This document shows positions 1 through 9,407 of a stretch of DNA of 64,000 bases, in pieces (within the stretch, counting starts at the first letter, position 1; every line of letters starts with the position of its first letter). The translations under genes were made by a program, and so were the position numbers. The notes under the pieces are model-generated. The model searched no databases and had not been told where the DNA came from. It saw only the letters and a program-made list of their open reading frames with translations. Source of the stretch: Bacteroidota bacterium (GTDB lineage: Bacteria > Bacteroidota > Bacteroidia > Bacteroidales > Paludibacteraceae); contig JAEWAN010000006.1 of assembly GCA_023391625.1 (NCBI GenBank), positions 747,606 through 811,605 on the forward strand, given 5' to 3'.

Positions 1-996
1 CACGAGTTAAAAGAGGATATAAAAGCCCAGATTATATTGGGCAATACCTATCATTTGTATTTACGTCCGGGCATTGATACTTTGGAACGTGCCGGAGGAT
101 TGCATAAATTTAATGGTTGGGATAGGCCTATATTGACTGATAGCGGGGGATTTCAGGTATTTTCTTTAACGGAAAACCGAAAATTGAAGGAAGAGGGTGC
201 GGTATTTCGTTCGCATATTGACGGAAGCAAACATCTCTTTACGCCGGAAAAGGTTGTTGATATACAGCGTTCCATCGGAGCGGATATTATGATGGCTTTT
301 GATGAATGTACTCCGGGAGATGCAGATTATCAGTATGCCAAAAAATCAATGGAACTGACTCATCGTTGGCTTGTACGGGGAATAAAACATTTTCGGGAAA
401 CAGAACCGAAGTACGGTTATTCCCAGACTTTTTTCCCGATTGTACAAGGTTGTGTTTATCCTGATCTGCGCAGGGAAGCGGCTAAGTTTATAGCCGATCA
501 GGGAGCCGAAGGAAATGCGATAGGGGGATTGGCGGTAGGTGAACCTACAGAGAAGATGTATGAGATGATAGAAGTGGTTAATGATATACTTCCTAAAGAT
601 AAACCACGTTATTTAATGGGGGTGGGAACTCCTCAGAATATCCTGGAAGCTATTGAGCGCGGGGTTGATATGTTTGATTGCGTTATGCCTACCCGTAATG
701 GACGTAACGGCATGCTGTTTACTTCCCAGGGTGTTATGAACATGCGTAATGAAAAATGGAAAAATGATTTCTCCCCGTTAGATGAATACGGGACATCTTA
801 TGTGGATCATACTTATTCAAAAGCTTATTTACGTCATTTGTTTATCAGTAAAGAGCTGCTGGCTATGCAAATAGCTTCTATACATAACCTGGCCTTTTAC
901 CTTTGGCTGGTCGGTGAGGCAAGGAAGCATATTTTTGCCGGTGATTTTACTTCCTGGAAAAAGGAAATGGTAGAACGGTTGGGGCGAAGATTGTAA
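1..996 (+). CDS. tgt: tRNA-guanine transglycosylase (queuine), 5' end outside window
   Basis: Exchanges guanine 34 of GUN-anticodon tRNAs for the queuosine precursor preQ1. The reading frame is open from base 1 and already inside the TIM barrel, so the true start lies upstream; the TTG at 37 is not the start. Visible signatures are DSGGFQVFSL, the GGLAVGEP loop and the catalytic Asp region FDCVMPTRNGRNG. The C-terminal zinc module is altered: where E. coli Tgt has three Cys ligands (CxCxxC) this protein has Gly, Ser and Asp at the aligned places (about 786-815), while the later His in the SIHNL context is kept. Identification is certain; whether zinc is bound is not. Confidence 0.96.
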   Translation, partial: HELKEDIKAQIILGNTYHLYLRPGIDTLERAGGLHKFNGWDRPILTDSGGFQVFSLTENRKLKEEGAVFRSHIDGSKHLFTPEKVVDIQRSIGADIMMAFDECTPGDADYQYAKKSMELTHRWLVRGIKHFRETEPKYGYSQTFFPIVQGCVYPDLRREAAKFIADQGAEGNAIGGLAVGEPTEKMYEMIEVVNDILPKDKPRYLMGVGTPQNILEAIERGVDMFDCVMPTRNGRNGMLFTSQGVMNMRNEKWKNDFSPLDEYGTSYVDHTYSKAYLRHLFISKELLAMQIASIHNLAFYLWLVGEARKHIFAGDFTSWKKEMVERLGRRL

Positions 997-1107
997 TATT
1001 TCTTAACAGATTCTTCCTTATTGGGAATAATTACAGATTTTTGACCTTTCTAATTTTGTCGGTCGGGGGATATTCCCGGATTATTTACTACATATCTGTG
1101 AGTCTTT

Positions 1108-2205
1108 ATGATGAATTTCAGAATACCAGGGTTGAAACGAATTGATATTTATATTATTAAGAAATTCTTAGGTACCTACTTCTTTTCCATGGTACTTATT
1201 CTTAGTATTGCCGTGGTATTTGACCTGACAGAAAAGCTGGACAAATTTTTTGATAATAATGTACCGCTTCAGGAAATTATTTTTGATTATTACCTGAACT
1301 TCATTCCTTATTACATGAATATGTTCAGTTCGCTGTTTACCTTCATTACAGTAATCTTTTTTACTTCCAAAATGGCGGGAAATTCGGAGATCATTGCGAT
1401 TCTGGCCAGTGGGATCAGTTTCCGCCGTATGATGGTTCCCTATTTTGTTTCGGCAGGGGTAATAGCCGTGATTGCTTTTTTTCTGGGAGGGTATGTGATT
1501 CCTAACTCTACGAAAAAGATGTTGGAGTTTGAGAATAAGTATATTAGTAAGTTTACTACGGAGAATGCCCGGAATGTACAGATGGAAGTGGAACCCGGAG
1601 TTATTTTGTATGTGGAACGTTATGAGATACGGAGCAATAAAGGATATCGTTTTTCATTGGAAAAGTTTGACGGGAAACATCTTGTTTCAAGGCTGACTGC
1701 TGAAACCATATCATGGGATTCGCTTTATAACTGGAAAATAAATAATTACGTTCAGCGGGATTTCGACGGTCTTCGTGAAACCCTGACAAGGGGTGAAAGG
1801 ATGGATACGACGATTATGGTGCTGCCGGAAGAATTTTTTATAACAGCCAAAGAAGCTCCTCAAATGAATATTTCTCAACTGCATACCTATCTGCAAAAGC
1901 AGAAAAAACGCGGGGTTGGTAATATTCAAGTGTTTGAGGATGAATATTATAAGCGTTTTGCCTCGCCATTGGCTGCTTTTATTATGACGTTGATAGGGGT
2001 GTCTTTGTCTTCCCGCAAAGTAAGGGGAGGGATGGGCTTAAATTTGGGTATTGGTCTTGCGTTAAGCGCACTGTATATCTTGTTTTCAACGATGTCCACC
2101 TCCTTTTCCGTCAATGGCAGCATGTCCGCTTTTGCCGCAGTGTGGCTTCCTAACATCGTATTTCTTATTATCGGGCTTTATACCTATACCAAAGCTCCTA
2201 AATAA
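1108..2205 (+). CDS. lptG: LptF/LptG-family LPS export permease
   Basis: Member of the YjgP/YjgQ family, the transmembrane half of the LptB2FG transporter that extracts lipopolysaccharide from the inner membrane. The 365 residues show the family layout: three N-terminal membrane helices (about 15-125), a soluble periplasmic jellyroll-like region (about 130-270) and three C-terminal helices (about 285-360). The motif region TSKMAGNSEIIAILASGIS between helices is characteristic. It follows tgt by 111 bp on the same strand, a common Bacteroidales arrangement. LptF versus LptG cannot be settled by eye; the symbol follows the usual annotation of this locus. It ends 7 bp from the convergent nucleotidyltransferase gene. 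Confidence 0.9.
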   Translation: MMNFRIPGLKRIDIYIIKKFLGTYFFSMVLILSIAVVFDLTEKLDKFFDNNVPLQEIIFDYYLNFIPYYMNMFSSLFTFITVIFFTSKMAGNSEIIAILASGISFRRMMVPYFVSAGVIAVIAFFLGGYVIPNSTKKMLEFENKYISKFTTENARNVQMEVEPGVILYVERYEIRSNKGYRFSLEKFDGKHLVSRLTAETISWDSLYNWKINNYVQRDFDGLRETLTRGERMDTTIMVLPEEFFITAKEAPQMNISQLHTYLQKQKKRGVGNIQVFEDEYYKRFASPLAAFIMTLIGVSLSSRKVRGGMGLNLGIGLALSALYILFSTMSTSFSVNGSMSAFAAVWLPNIVFLIIGLYTYTKAPK

Positions 2206-2212
2206 CGGATTT

Positions 2213-2947
2213 TTATTTCTGAATCGTTTCAAGAAACTCTTCAGCCCGGTCCAGTATATCTATTTTTCCTACATCCAGCATTTGGAACTTGTCAGGAACA
2301 TACCCTTTTATTTTTTTATCGGTATTGGATAGGTAAAAACTCATAATAGGGAATTGATTCGGAAACTGTTCCATTAGTGTAAGTACCTCGGGGGAAAGTA
2401 TTTGTATACCGGAAAAAGCCAGTTTCTGGAAAGGCTGTATGTTGTGCAAAGATTCGGGGCGTATTTCTCCTGTCATGTAATTGATCCATCCTTCCATGTA
2501 AAGGTCCTGGTTAAACAGTAAATAACGGGAGGTTTCCCTTGGACTGACCACTAAGCTGGCAAGCATGTCGGACTGGACATGCGATTGATATAGCTCGGTT
2601 AAATTGATGTTGGAAAATATATCGACATTGTGAACAAGAAACGGTTTGCCATCATCAAAAAACCATCCGGCCTTTTTTATGGCTCCTCCTGTATTTAGCA
2701 GCAAATTCCTTTCGTCGGAAATCTCAATGCGTATTCCGAAGTTTTGTTTCTGGTGCAGGAAGTCAATGATGAGATCGGCAAAATGGTGTACGTTTACAAT
2801 GATTTCATCGAACCCTTCTGATTTTAATTTTAAAATTATATGTTCCAGAAGGGGAACGTCTCCTACCGGAATAAGAGCTTTTGGGAGGCTGTCGGTAAGT
2901 GGTTTTAATCTTGTGCCCAGCCCGGCCGCAAATATCATCGCTTTCAT
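2213..2947 (-). CDS. murU: MurU-like sugar-1-phosphate nucleotidyltransferase
   Basis: Predicted to transfer a nucleotidyl group (UMP in MurU) to a sugar 1-phosphate, for MurU N-acetylmuramate alpha-1-phosphate. The 244 residues begin with the nucleotidyltransferase signature MIFAAGLGTRLKPLTDSLPK, followed by the GGAIKKA segment and the metal-binding HNVDIF motif (D at about 108). The gene lies 8 bp downstream of a gene whose N-terminal half is an APH-type sugar kinase, the same pairing as AmgK-MurU in peptidoglycan recycling. Substrate is inferred from this pairing; a heptose- or hexose-phosphate nucleotidyltransferase remains possible. Confidence 0.75.
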   Translation of the reverse strand: MKAMIFAAGLGTRLKPLTDSLPKALIPVGDVPLLEHIILKLKSEGFDEIIVNVHHFADLIIDFLHQKQNFGIRIEISDERNLLLNTGGAIKKAGWFFDDGKPFLVHNVDIFSNINLTELYQSHVQSDMLASLVVSPRETSRYLLFNQDLYMEGWINYMTGEIRPESLHNIQPFQKLAFSGIQILSPEVLTLMEQFPNQFPIMSFYLSNTDKKIKGYVPDKFQMLDVGKIDILDRAEEFLETIQK

Positions 2948-2955
2948 AAATATAA

Positions 2956-4380
2956 TTATAGATTGTTCAGAATTGTTTTAATGCCTTGTTCCCTGTGAAT
3001 TAACCGGACTTTTATTCCGAATTTATTATGAATATGTTCTGCGGTTTTTTGTGCGGAATATACGGAACGATGTTGCCCACCTGTGCAGCCGAAGCTGATC
3101 ATCAGATTGGTAAAACCGCGTTTCATATAACGGTCCACAGAAACGTCTGCCAGTTCATATACGTTTTCAAGAAAATGCAGTATACCGCCGTCTTTTTCAA
3201 GGAACTGTATGACGGGGCTGTCTAATCCGGTAAGGGATTTATATTCCTCATATTTTCCGGGGTTGTGTATTGCCCTGCAATCAAAGACGAAACCTCCTCC
3301 GTTTCCGGAAGCATCCTCTGGAATTCCTTTCTTGTAGGAGAAGCTGTATACGGTGACTGTAAGATTCTGGTCTTGAATAATATTTTCTGTTTGTTTTTGT
3401 TTTATCATTTGGTTTAAAATCTCAGTTAAATAGGTCAATCCGGTGAATTCTTGTTGTAATATTGTTTTTAAGTTGTTTAGTGCAAATGGAATGCTTTCCA
3501 GAAAATGTGCTTTTCTTTCAAAATAACCACGAAATCCATAAGCTCCCAAAACTTGTAACAAGCGGAATAGTATAAAATAGTTTAGCTTTTTTCTGAATTG
3601 TTTTTCATCTACCGTTATAAACTGTTTTAATGAATGTAGATAAACCTGCAACAGTTCTTCCCGTAGTTCTTCCGGATAGTTGGCTTTGGCTTGCCATAAA
3701 AAAGAAGCGACATCATAATATACGGGGCCTTTTCTGCCTCCCTGGAAATCAATAAAATATGGTTCGCCGTTTTTTATCATTACATTTCTGCTTTGAAAGT
3801 CACGGTACATAAAAGCCTGGTTTTCGGAATCCAGGAGTATTTTGGAAAAACTGACAAATTCATCTTCCAGCCGGTTCTCCTGAAAATCGGTTCCGGAAGG
3901 TTTTAAAAAGTAATATTTGAAGTAGTTTAAATCCCAGAAAACAGAACGTTCGTTGAATTCCGGTTGTGGGTAACAAATGGAAAAATCCAGACCTTTAGCC
4001 CCGGATAATTGTATTTCCGGTAATTTTTGTATGGTTTTGCATAGCATTTCTTTTTCTTCATGGCTGAAAATTCCTGTTTCCCTGCCTTTTTTTATGTAAT
4101 CGAAAAGCAGGGTATTACCCATGTCTTCCTGCAGATAAAACATTTCATCAGAACTTACTACTAACAATTGGGGAACAGGCAGACCTTGTTTCAGAAAATG
4201 GCGGGACATTTCTATATATGCGTGGTTTTCTTCAATAGATGTTCCTTGAACGCCTATTACTGATAAATGATTGCTTTTTAGCCGATAGTAATGCCTGTTT
4301 GATCCCGAAGCCGATAATTGTTCTACCGAGAGTAATTTTTCCTTTGTAATTTGGGAAAAAAGTCTTGTAAGTTCTTTCAT
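2956..4380 (-). CDS. AmgK-like sugar kinase fused to RapZ C-terminal domain
   Basis: A two-domain protein of 474 residues. Residues about 1-330 are an aminoglycoside-phosphotransferase-fold kinase: the Brenner motif YRDFQSRN is at 192-199 and the metal-binding DFQGG follows at 211-215, as in the anomeric MurNAc/GlcNAc kinase AmgK. Residues about 340-474 match the C-terminal domain of RapZ (YvcJ), with GFVFDCR, SLTGLDSPV and the hallmark GCTGGQHRSV (431-440). In E. coli that domain senses glucosamine-6-phosphate and binds the sRNAs GlmY/GlmZ; the P-loop N-terminal half of RapZ is missing here. The next gene, 8 bp downstream, is MurU-like, so the pair probably converts recovered amino sugars to UDP-sugars. 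That the RapZ domain gives feedback control is inference. Confidence 0.85.
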   Translation of the reverse strand: MKELTRLFSQITKEKLLSVEQLSASGSNRHYYRLKSNHLSVIGVQGTSIEENHAYIEMSRHFLKQGLPVPQLLVVSSDEMFYLQEDMGNTLLFDYIKKGRETGIFSHEEKEMLCKTIQKLPEIQLSGAKGLDFSICYPQPEFNERSVFWDLNYFKYYFLKPSGTDFQENRLEDEFVSFSKILLDSENQAFMYRDFQSRNVMIKNGEPYFIDFQGGRKGPVYYDVASFLWQAKANYPEELREELLQVYLHSLKQFITVDEKQFRKKLNYFILFRLLQVLGAYGFRGYFERKAHFLESIPFALNNLKTILQQEFTGLTYLTEILNQMIKQKQTENIIQDQNLTVTVYSFSYKKGIPEDASGNGGGFVFDCRAIHNPGKYEEYKSLTGLDSPVIQFLEKDGGILHFLENVYELADVSVDRYMKRGFTNLMISFGCTGGQHRSVYSAQKTAEHIHNKFGIKVRLIHREQGIKTILNNL

Positions 4381-4615
4381 AATAGTGTGGAGCTCAATTG
4401 TGTCGCAGTCCTTTTTTTATGTCTGTTTATTTGGCGGTAAAGATACTTTAAGTTTAAGAATTATAAAAAAGAAATCTTTTTATACCTTTATTTTGGGAGT
4501 GTTGTTGAGAGGGTTACAAATGGGTAAGGTAGAAGAAATATCATTAAATAAATGTAATAATAACATCGGCAGCATAAATAATTTTTATTTTTGGGAAATT
4601 TTAAAATGTTTTTTA

Positions 4616-4972
4616 ATGAAGAAGAGTACTTTAATAGCTTCCATTGTCCTTGTGTTAGGTTTGTTAGGATGGTATTTCTTTATTGGACCGGGTAAGGAGC
4701 ATGTAGAGGCTTCGGTCGTTGGGATGGATTGCGATAACCCAGAGAAAGAAATTTATCTGCTGATTAAGAATCAGGGAAATGAAAAAGAAATCAGGAATAT
4801 ACAGCTGAAAATTTATGATGTGGAAACAGATGAGGAGGCTACTGTTTTGTATGAAATGAAGGAGGAGTTAAAAGCGTATCAGTTTAGGCAGGATACTGTT
4901 TTTATACCGCAGGATCAGTTGGTAAACACCCGTTGTGAAAATTATGAGATAAAAGTGAAGGTGAAGAAATGA
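4616..4972 (+). CDS. Small membrane-anchored protein of unknown function
   Basis: I do not recognise this 118-residue protein. It starts MKKSTLIAS and has one hydrophobic N-terminal segment (about 5-25) followed by a soluble acidic domain with two cysteines, suggesting a membrane-anchored periplasmic domain of beta-rich character (alternating hydrophobic and charged residues, EIYLLIKNQGNEKE). The frame is open upstream to 4385, but that stretch is AT-rich with no membrane-protein logic, so the ATG at 4616 immediately before the hydrophobic segment is preferred. It stands alone, divergent from the kinase gene and ended by a strong terminator. Confidence 0.65.
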   Translation: MKKSTLIASIVLVLGLLGWYFFIGPGKEHVEASVVGMDCDNPEKEIYLLIKNQGNEKEIRNIQLKIYDVETDEEATVLYEMKEELKAYQFRQDTVFIPQDQLVNTRCENYEIKVKVKK

Positions 4973-5000
4973 TTTACGTTTTTATCTTGTTCTGATATAT

Positions 5001-5045
5001 AAAAACACCGTCCGTGAATTTTAAAATTCACGGACGGTGTTTTTG
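5001..5045. terminator. Bidirectional intrinsic terminator
   Basis: A perfect 17-bp inverted repeat (5006-5022 with 5023-5039, centre AATTTTAAAATT) has A5 before it and T5 after it, so it works on both strands. It separates the 118-aa gene from the convergent activase gene. Confidence 0.92.
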
Positions 5046-5063
5046 GTTGTGTTTTTAGTTCAG

Positions 5064-8000
5064 TCAGGCTGTTTTTACTTTTGTTTCAGCTTTTTTTATT
5101 TCTTCCTGTGCATTTCTGATCATGAAGTGCAAACGGTTGAATATGTTTGCTTCGCCCATGCTGCTGTCAAAATCAAGGAACAGCAGGTTGAGCGATGGAT
5201 GTACCTCTCTGGCTCTTTTCTCAATACCTTTTGAAATAACCTGATTAGCTATACAACCGAACGGTTGCAGGCTTACCACATTATTTACCCCGATTTCTGC
5301 GAAATGAGCAAATTCGGAAGCTATTCCCCAACCTTCGCCGAACTGGGCGTTCAGGTTGATAATAGGTTCCGCTTTTTTAGCCCGATTATGCGGAGTGATA
5401 ACTTTGTTCAGGTATGGGAATGCGGCTGCTCTGTTCTCCATTTTCCGTATCGTAGAATAAACATATTTTTCAATTAAATCCAATATCGGTCTTGGAATGG
5501 AACGTTTGAAAATATTCCCCTGGATACGTGCCTCACGGCTTGCAAAGAAAGCGGTGAAGAAATCGCTTAGAGGAGGAATAACAGGTTCTACTCCCTGGGT
5601 GATCAGCCAGTTTACAATATTGCCATGTCCGAAGTTATTAAACTTAACATAAATTTCTCCTACAATTCCGATTTGTGGAATAGGGTTACGGTTATTCATC
5701 CGTTGGAAATCATCCGCAGCCTGGCTTATTAAATCATAGAAAGCGTCGGAATCTTTTCTTTTTAGCGCCTCTATTCCCAACTGAATGTACTTTTCTTTAA
5801 GCTGTCCGGCTACCCCTTCTTTTATTTCACGGGGAGCGGTTGCATAGTACATTTGTGACAGGCAGTCTGCGTAAGCCATGCAGGCCAGTATAGGTTTAAT
5901 TATTTTTGTCCATTTTACTTTAAAACCCGGTTGTTCATTTATAGTACCTGCTGCAGTGGAAACGGTAATGACGGGGACATCGTCAAATCCGGCGGCAATC
6001 ATGGCTTTTTTTAGCAAAGTAACATAATTGGTTGCCCGGCATTGTCCTCCGGTTTGTGTTATTCCCAATGCAATTTCTTCCCGTTTGTACTTCCCGCTGT
6101 CCAGTGCTTTCATGAAATCACCGACTACCAGTGTTGCCGGATAGCATATTTCATTGTTGGAATATTTTAGTCCGTATTCGGCAGATTGCTGGTCGCTGGG
6201 AGTTAGATTAATCGCCTCGTACCCCAGAAGTTCGAATGCTGTGGGTAAGAATGGAGAATACATATCGGCAAACCAAGGCATCAGGATTTTTCGTTTCCTA
6301 TCCTCTTTGAGGAATGGTTTTGTATGTACGGGACGGGTGTCCTTTGTAAATCTGTCTGCATGCTTGAATTTCAAGCTTTCTATAAGTGAGCGTATCCGCA
6401 AACGGGTGGACCCGATGTTGTTTATATCGTCTATTTTAAGGAAAGTTGCATTTTTCCCATTACGTTTTAAAATGTCTGTGACTTCGTCCAGAATAAATGC
6501 GTCCGGTCCGCAACCGAATGATGTCAGCTCGATATAATGTACATTTTCAGGGGCCTTACCTGCCCACATGGCAGCTTTAAGAATACGGTTGGTATAAGCC
6601 CATTGCATGATGCTTTGTACATTTTCTGGTGTTGACTCCATGTCGCGGACGATGTCTTCAGTTATTACGTCAGCTCCGAAATCGGCAACAATATCGGCTA
6701 TTTTGTGCTGAATCAGTGGGTCGCTGTGGTAAGGGCGTCCTGTCAGCATAATTACAAGCCTGTTTTCTTCCTGTGCCTTTTTCAGTATGTCTTTGCAACG
6801 TGTATTCATTTCGCTTTCATAATGATCCTGTGCCTGCAGGGCTTTCTGGAAAGCAGCTTTTACTTCGTCTTTTGAAATACCAGGCAGAATCTGTTGCAAA
6901 TATGTAACGCAGGACTTTTCCATCAGGGTTCTGTCCTTAAACGTGAAAGTAGGCGAATCAAAAGGAATGCCATATTGAACTTCCGGATTGATAGCGCTTC
7001 GTATAACTTCGGAATATCCGCTTACAATCGGACAGTTGTAGCTGTTGCTCGTCTTACTGTCTTCTTTATGTTCATGTACGATAAACGGTAAGAATATACG
7101 GTCTACTTTTTTATCAATCAGATTAAATATATGTCCGTTGGTCAGTTTGGCCGGGAAACAGATGTTGTCTGCCATAACGGTGCCGATACCGGTTTCATAC
7201 AGCTTCATGGTTGAGGCGTCTGATAATACCACATTGATACCGCACTCGCTGAATAAAGTGTGCCAGAATGGGTAGTTTTCATAAATACCCAATGCACGCG
7301 GAATGCCCAATCTTAAATGTCCTTTTTCTGCTTTAGCAGATTCTCTGTTGAATAGCAGATTGTATTTCTCGTTGTAAATGTTGATTCCTTTGGCTGCTTT
7401 TTCTCCGGTATTGCAGAATATCTTTTCACATTTGTTGCCGGAGAAATACTGATTGCCGTTTTCAAAGCGGAACCGGGTTACAGTACATTGGTTTTCGCAC
7501 CCTTTACATACCGATATTTTGCTGGTGTAAGGTTGAGGGCGCACCATTTCTTCCAATGCGATAGCTCTGTTCAGTTGTTTTTCGTTGTTTTCTTTTGCTG
7601 TAAGCGCTGATCCGTATGCACCCATTAATTCCGGAAAATCGGTGATCATAACATTTTTTCCTGTTTCCAGTTCCAATGCACGGATTACCGCCAGGTTTCG
7701 GAATGTTCCTCCCTGTACCATGATATGATCTCCGAGTTCTGATGTGTCTTTTAGCTTTAAGACTTTGTTTAAGCAGTTTTTGATAACCGAGTAACCCAGA
7801 CCGGCGGAAATATCGGCTACGGAAGCACCTTCGCGTAATGACTGTTTTACTTTGGAGTTCATAAACACGGTGCAGCGGGTTCCTAAATCACACGGTTGCC
7901 GTGATTCAAAAGCAATTTCGGAAAATCCGGCAGGTGTTTGGTTTAACGATCTTGCAAAAGTTTCTATGAATGAACCGCAGCCGGAAGAACAAGCTTCATT

Positions 8001-9338
8001 TATTTCTAATCGTTTTATTGTTCCGTTTTCAATAAAAGTAGCTTTCATGTCCTGACCGCCAATGTCCAGGATAAAACTTATCTGCGGATTGAAATGATAA
8101 GCGGCTTTGTAATGGGCAATGGTTTCTACCATTCCGGCATCCATAGAAAAAGCCTTTTTTATCAGGTCTTCGCCATAACCGGTTACGCAACTTCCAAGGA
8201 CGGTGAGCTTTTTGTTAGCTTTTTCTGTTTCCGATAATAACTGTTGGAGTCCCTGGCTGACGGTGTCGAGTGAATTTCCTTTGTTTTTATCGTAAAAGCG
8301 GAAGAATACTTGCCCCTCAGAGTCTAAAGCTATTATTTTGGTGGTTGTAGATCCACTGTCTATTCCTATGTAGCAACCGTCATCTTTCAGTTGACTGATG
8401 TCTATAGCCGGCAGTTTATATTTCTTTTTTTCATCGCTCCATGCTGTTCTGTGTCTCTCATCTTCAAACAGTGGTTTCAGGCGGTGATTATTATAAACAA
8501 ACCGGCGTTGGTTGGATAATTTGATTATGTTTGTGTATTCCGATAATTTTTTTGTTTCTATCTGTTCCGCAGCATTGATAGAAGCACCCCAGGCTGGGAT
8601 GACTTCTGCATTTTCAGAGATAATCACATCTTCTGCCGGAAGGTTTATTTGTTCGGAAAATGCTTTTTGGAGTGCAGGTATAAAGGTGAATGGGCCACCG
8701 CATAAAAATACTTGTGGTTTGATTTCGTAACCACGTGCAAGTGATGTGATAACCTGCATGCTGACAGCGTGGAACACGGAGGCGGCAATATCTTCCTTAC
8801 TTACATTGCGTGCCAGCAGGTTCTGGACATCTGTTTTGGAAAATACTCCACATCTTGAGGCAATGGGATAGATAGTCGTGGCTTTTTCTGCCAGTTGGCT
8901 TAGTTCACCGACTTCCACATTGAGTATTGAGGCCATTTGGTCAATGAATGATCCTGTTCCCCCGGCGCAGTTTCCATTCATTCGTATGTCCGGTGATTTG
9001 TTGTCACGGAAAAATATCATTTTGGCATCCTCGCCTCCTATATCGACCAGGGTTTTAATAGATGGAAATTTTTTCAGTATTAATTCGCAGGAAGCTACTA
9101 CTTCCTGAACAAAAGGAATATGGCAGCGTTCTGCAATACCCATTCCGGCGGATCCGGTGATGGATAGGTGAACGGGAATGTCGCCGATTTGTTTTTTTAG
9201 CATTTCCAGAATAGAAATAACAGTGCCGTTAATGTCGGCAAAGTGTCGGCGGTATTCTTTAAAAATGATGTCGTTTTTTTCGTCGGAAGCTACTATTTTC
9301 ACTGTAGTTGATCCTGCATCTAATCCGATATTTATCAT
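5064..9338 (-). CDS. Giant 2-hydroxyacyl-CoA dehydratase activase (two BadF/HgdC ATPase domains, DUF2229, HgdB-like)
   Basis: A 1424-residue fusion. Two ASKHA ATPase domains begin at about 3 (LDAGSTT) and 323 (IDSGSTTTK). Each keeps the two cysteines that bind the bridging 4Fe-4S cluster in HgdC dimers (C124 and C163; C450/C454 and C489), so one chain may mimic the activator dimer. A CxxCxxxC cluster follows (611-618), then a DUF2229 region (from about 675, LGIPRALGIYENYPFW) and a C-terminal part resembling the HgdB dehydratase subunit family. Family members reduce an acceptor protein at ATP cost to start radical dehydration of hydroxyacyl-CoA. This giant form is widespread in anaerobes and its substrate is unknown. 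No hgdA/hgdB genes are adjacent. It lies 69 bp downstream of tetR on the same strand, with no promoter seen in the gap, so co-transcription is likely. Confidence 0.88.
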   Translation of the reverse strand: MINIGLDAGSTTVKIVASDEKNDIIFKEYRRHFADINGTVISILEMLKKQIGDIPVHLSITGSAGMGIAERCHIPFVQEVVASCELILKKFPSIKTLVDIGGEDAKMIFFRDNKSPDIRMNGNCAGGTGSFIDQMASILNVEVGELSQLAEKATTIYPIASRCGVFSKTDVQNLLARNVSKEDIAASVFHAVSMQVITSLARGYEIKPQVFLCGGPFTFIPALQKAFSEQINLPAEDVIISENAEVIPAWGASINAAEQIETKKLSEYTNIIKLSNQRRFVYNNHRLKPLFEDERHRTAWSDEKKKYKLPAIDISQLKDDGCYIGIDSGSTTTKIIALDSEGQVFFRFYDKNKGNSLDTVSQGLQQLLSETEKANKKLTVLGSCVTGYGEDLIKKAFSMDAGMVETIAHYKAAYHFNPQISFILDIGGQDMKATFIENGTIKRLEINEACSSGCGSFIETFARSLNQTPAGFSEIAFESRQPCDLGTRCTVFMNSKVKQSLREGASVADISAGLGYSVIKNCLNKVLKLKDTSELGDHIMVQGGTFRNLAVIRALELETGKNVMITDFPELMGAYGSALTAKENNEKQLNRAIALEEMVRPQPYTSKISVCKGCENQCTVTRFRFENGNQYFSGNKCEKIFCNTGEKAAKGINIYNEKYNLLFNRESAKAEKGHLRLGIPRALGIYENYPFWHTLFSECGINVVLSDASTMKLYETGIGTVMADNICFPAKLTNGHIFNLIDKKVDRIFLPFIVHEHKEDSKTSNSYNCPIVSGYSEVIRSAINPEVQYGIPFDSPTFTFKDRTLMEKSCVTYLQQILPGISKDEVKAAFQKALQAQDHYESEMNTRCKDILKKAQEENRLVIMLTGRPYHSDPLIQHKIADIVADFGADVITEDIVRDMESTPENVQSIMQWAYTNRILKAAMWAGKAPENVHYIELTSFGCGPDAFILDEVTDILKRNGKNATFLKIDDINNIGSTRLRIRSLIESLKFKHADRFTKDTRPVHTKPFLKEDRKRKILMPWFADMYSPFLPTAFELLGYEAINLTPSDQQSAEYGLKYSNNEICYPATLVVGDFMKALDSGKYKREEIALGITQTGGQCRATNYVTLLKKAMIAAGFDDVPVITVSTAAGTINEQPGFKVKWTKIIKPILACMAYADCLSQMYYATAPREIKEGVAGQLKEKYIQLGIEALKRKDSDAFYDLISQAADDFQRMNNRNPIPQIGIVGEIYVKFNNFGHGNIVNWLITQGVEPVIPPLSDFFTAFFASREARIQGNIFKRSIPRPILDLIEKYVYSTIRKMENRAAAFPYLNKVITPHNRAKKAEPIINLNAQFGEGWGIASEFAHFAEIGVNNVVSLQPFGCIANQVISKGIEKRAREVHPSLNLLFLDFDSSMGEANIFNRLHFMIRNAQEEIKKAETKVKTA

Positions 9339-9407
9339 AAATGGTTATGTTTTACCTTTTCAATTAAGGCTGTATATTTATAATTGTTCTTTTTTTGTTT
9401 TGACTTT

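Noticed and set aside
4385..4615. N-terminal extension of the 118-residue membrane protein
   Set aside because: The extension is AT-rich intergenic sequence; the ATG at 4616 starts directly before the membrane segment.
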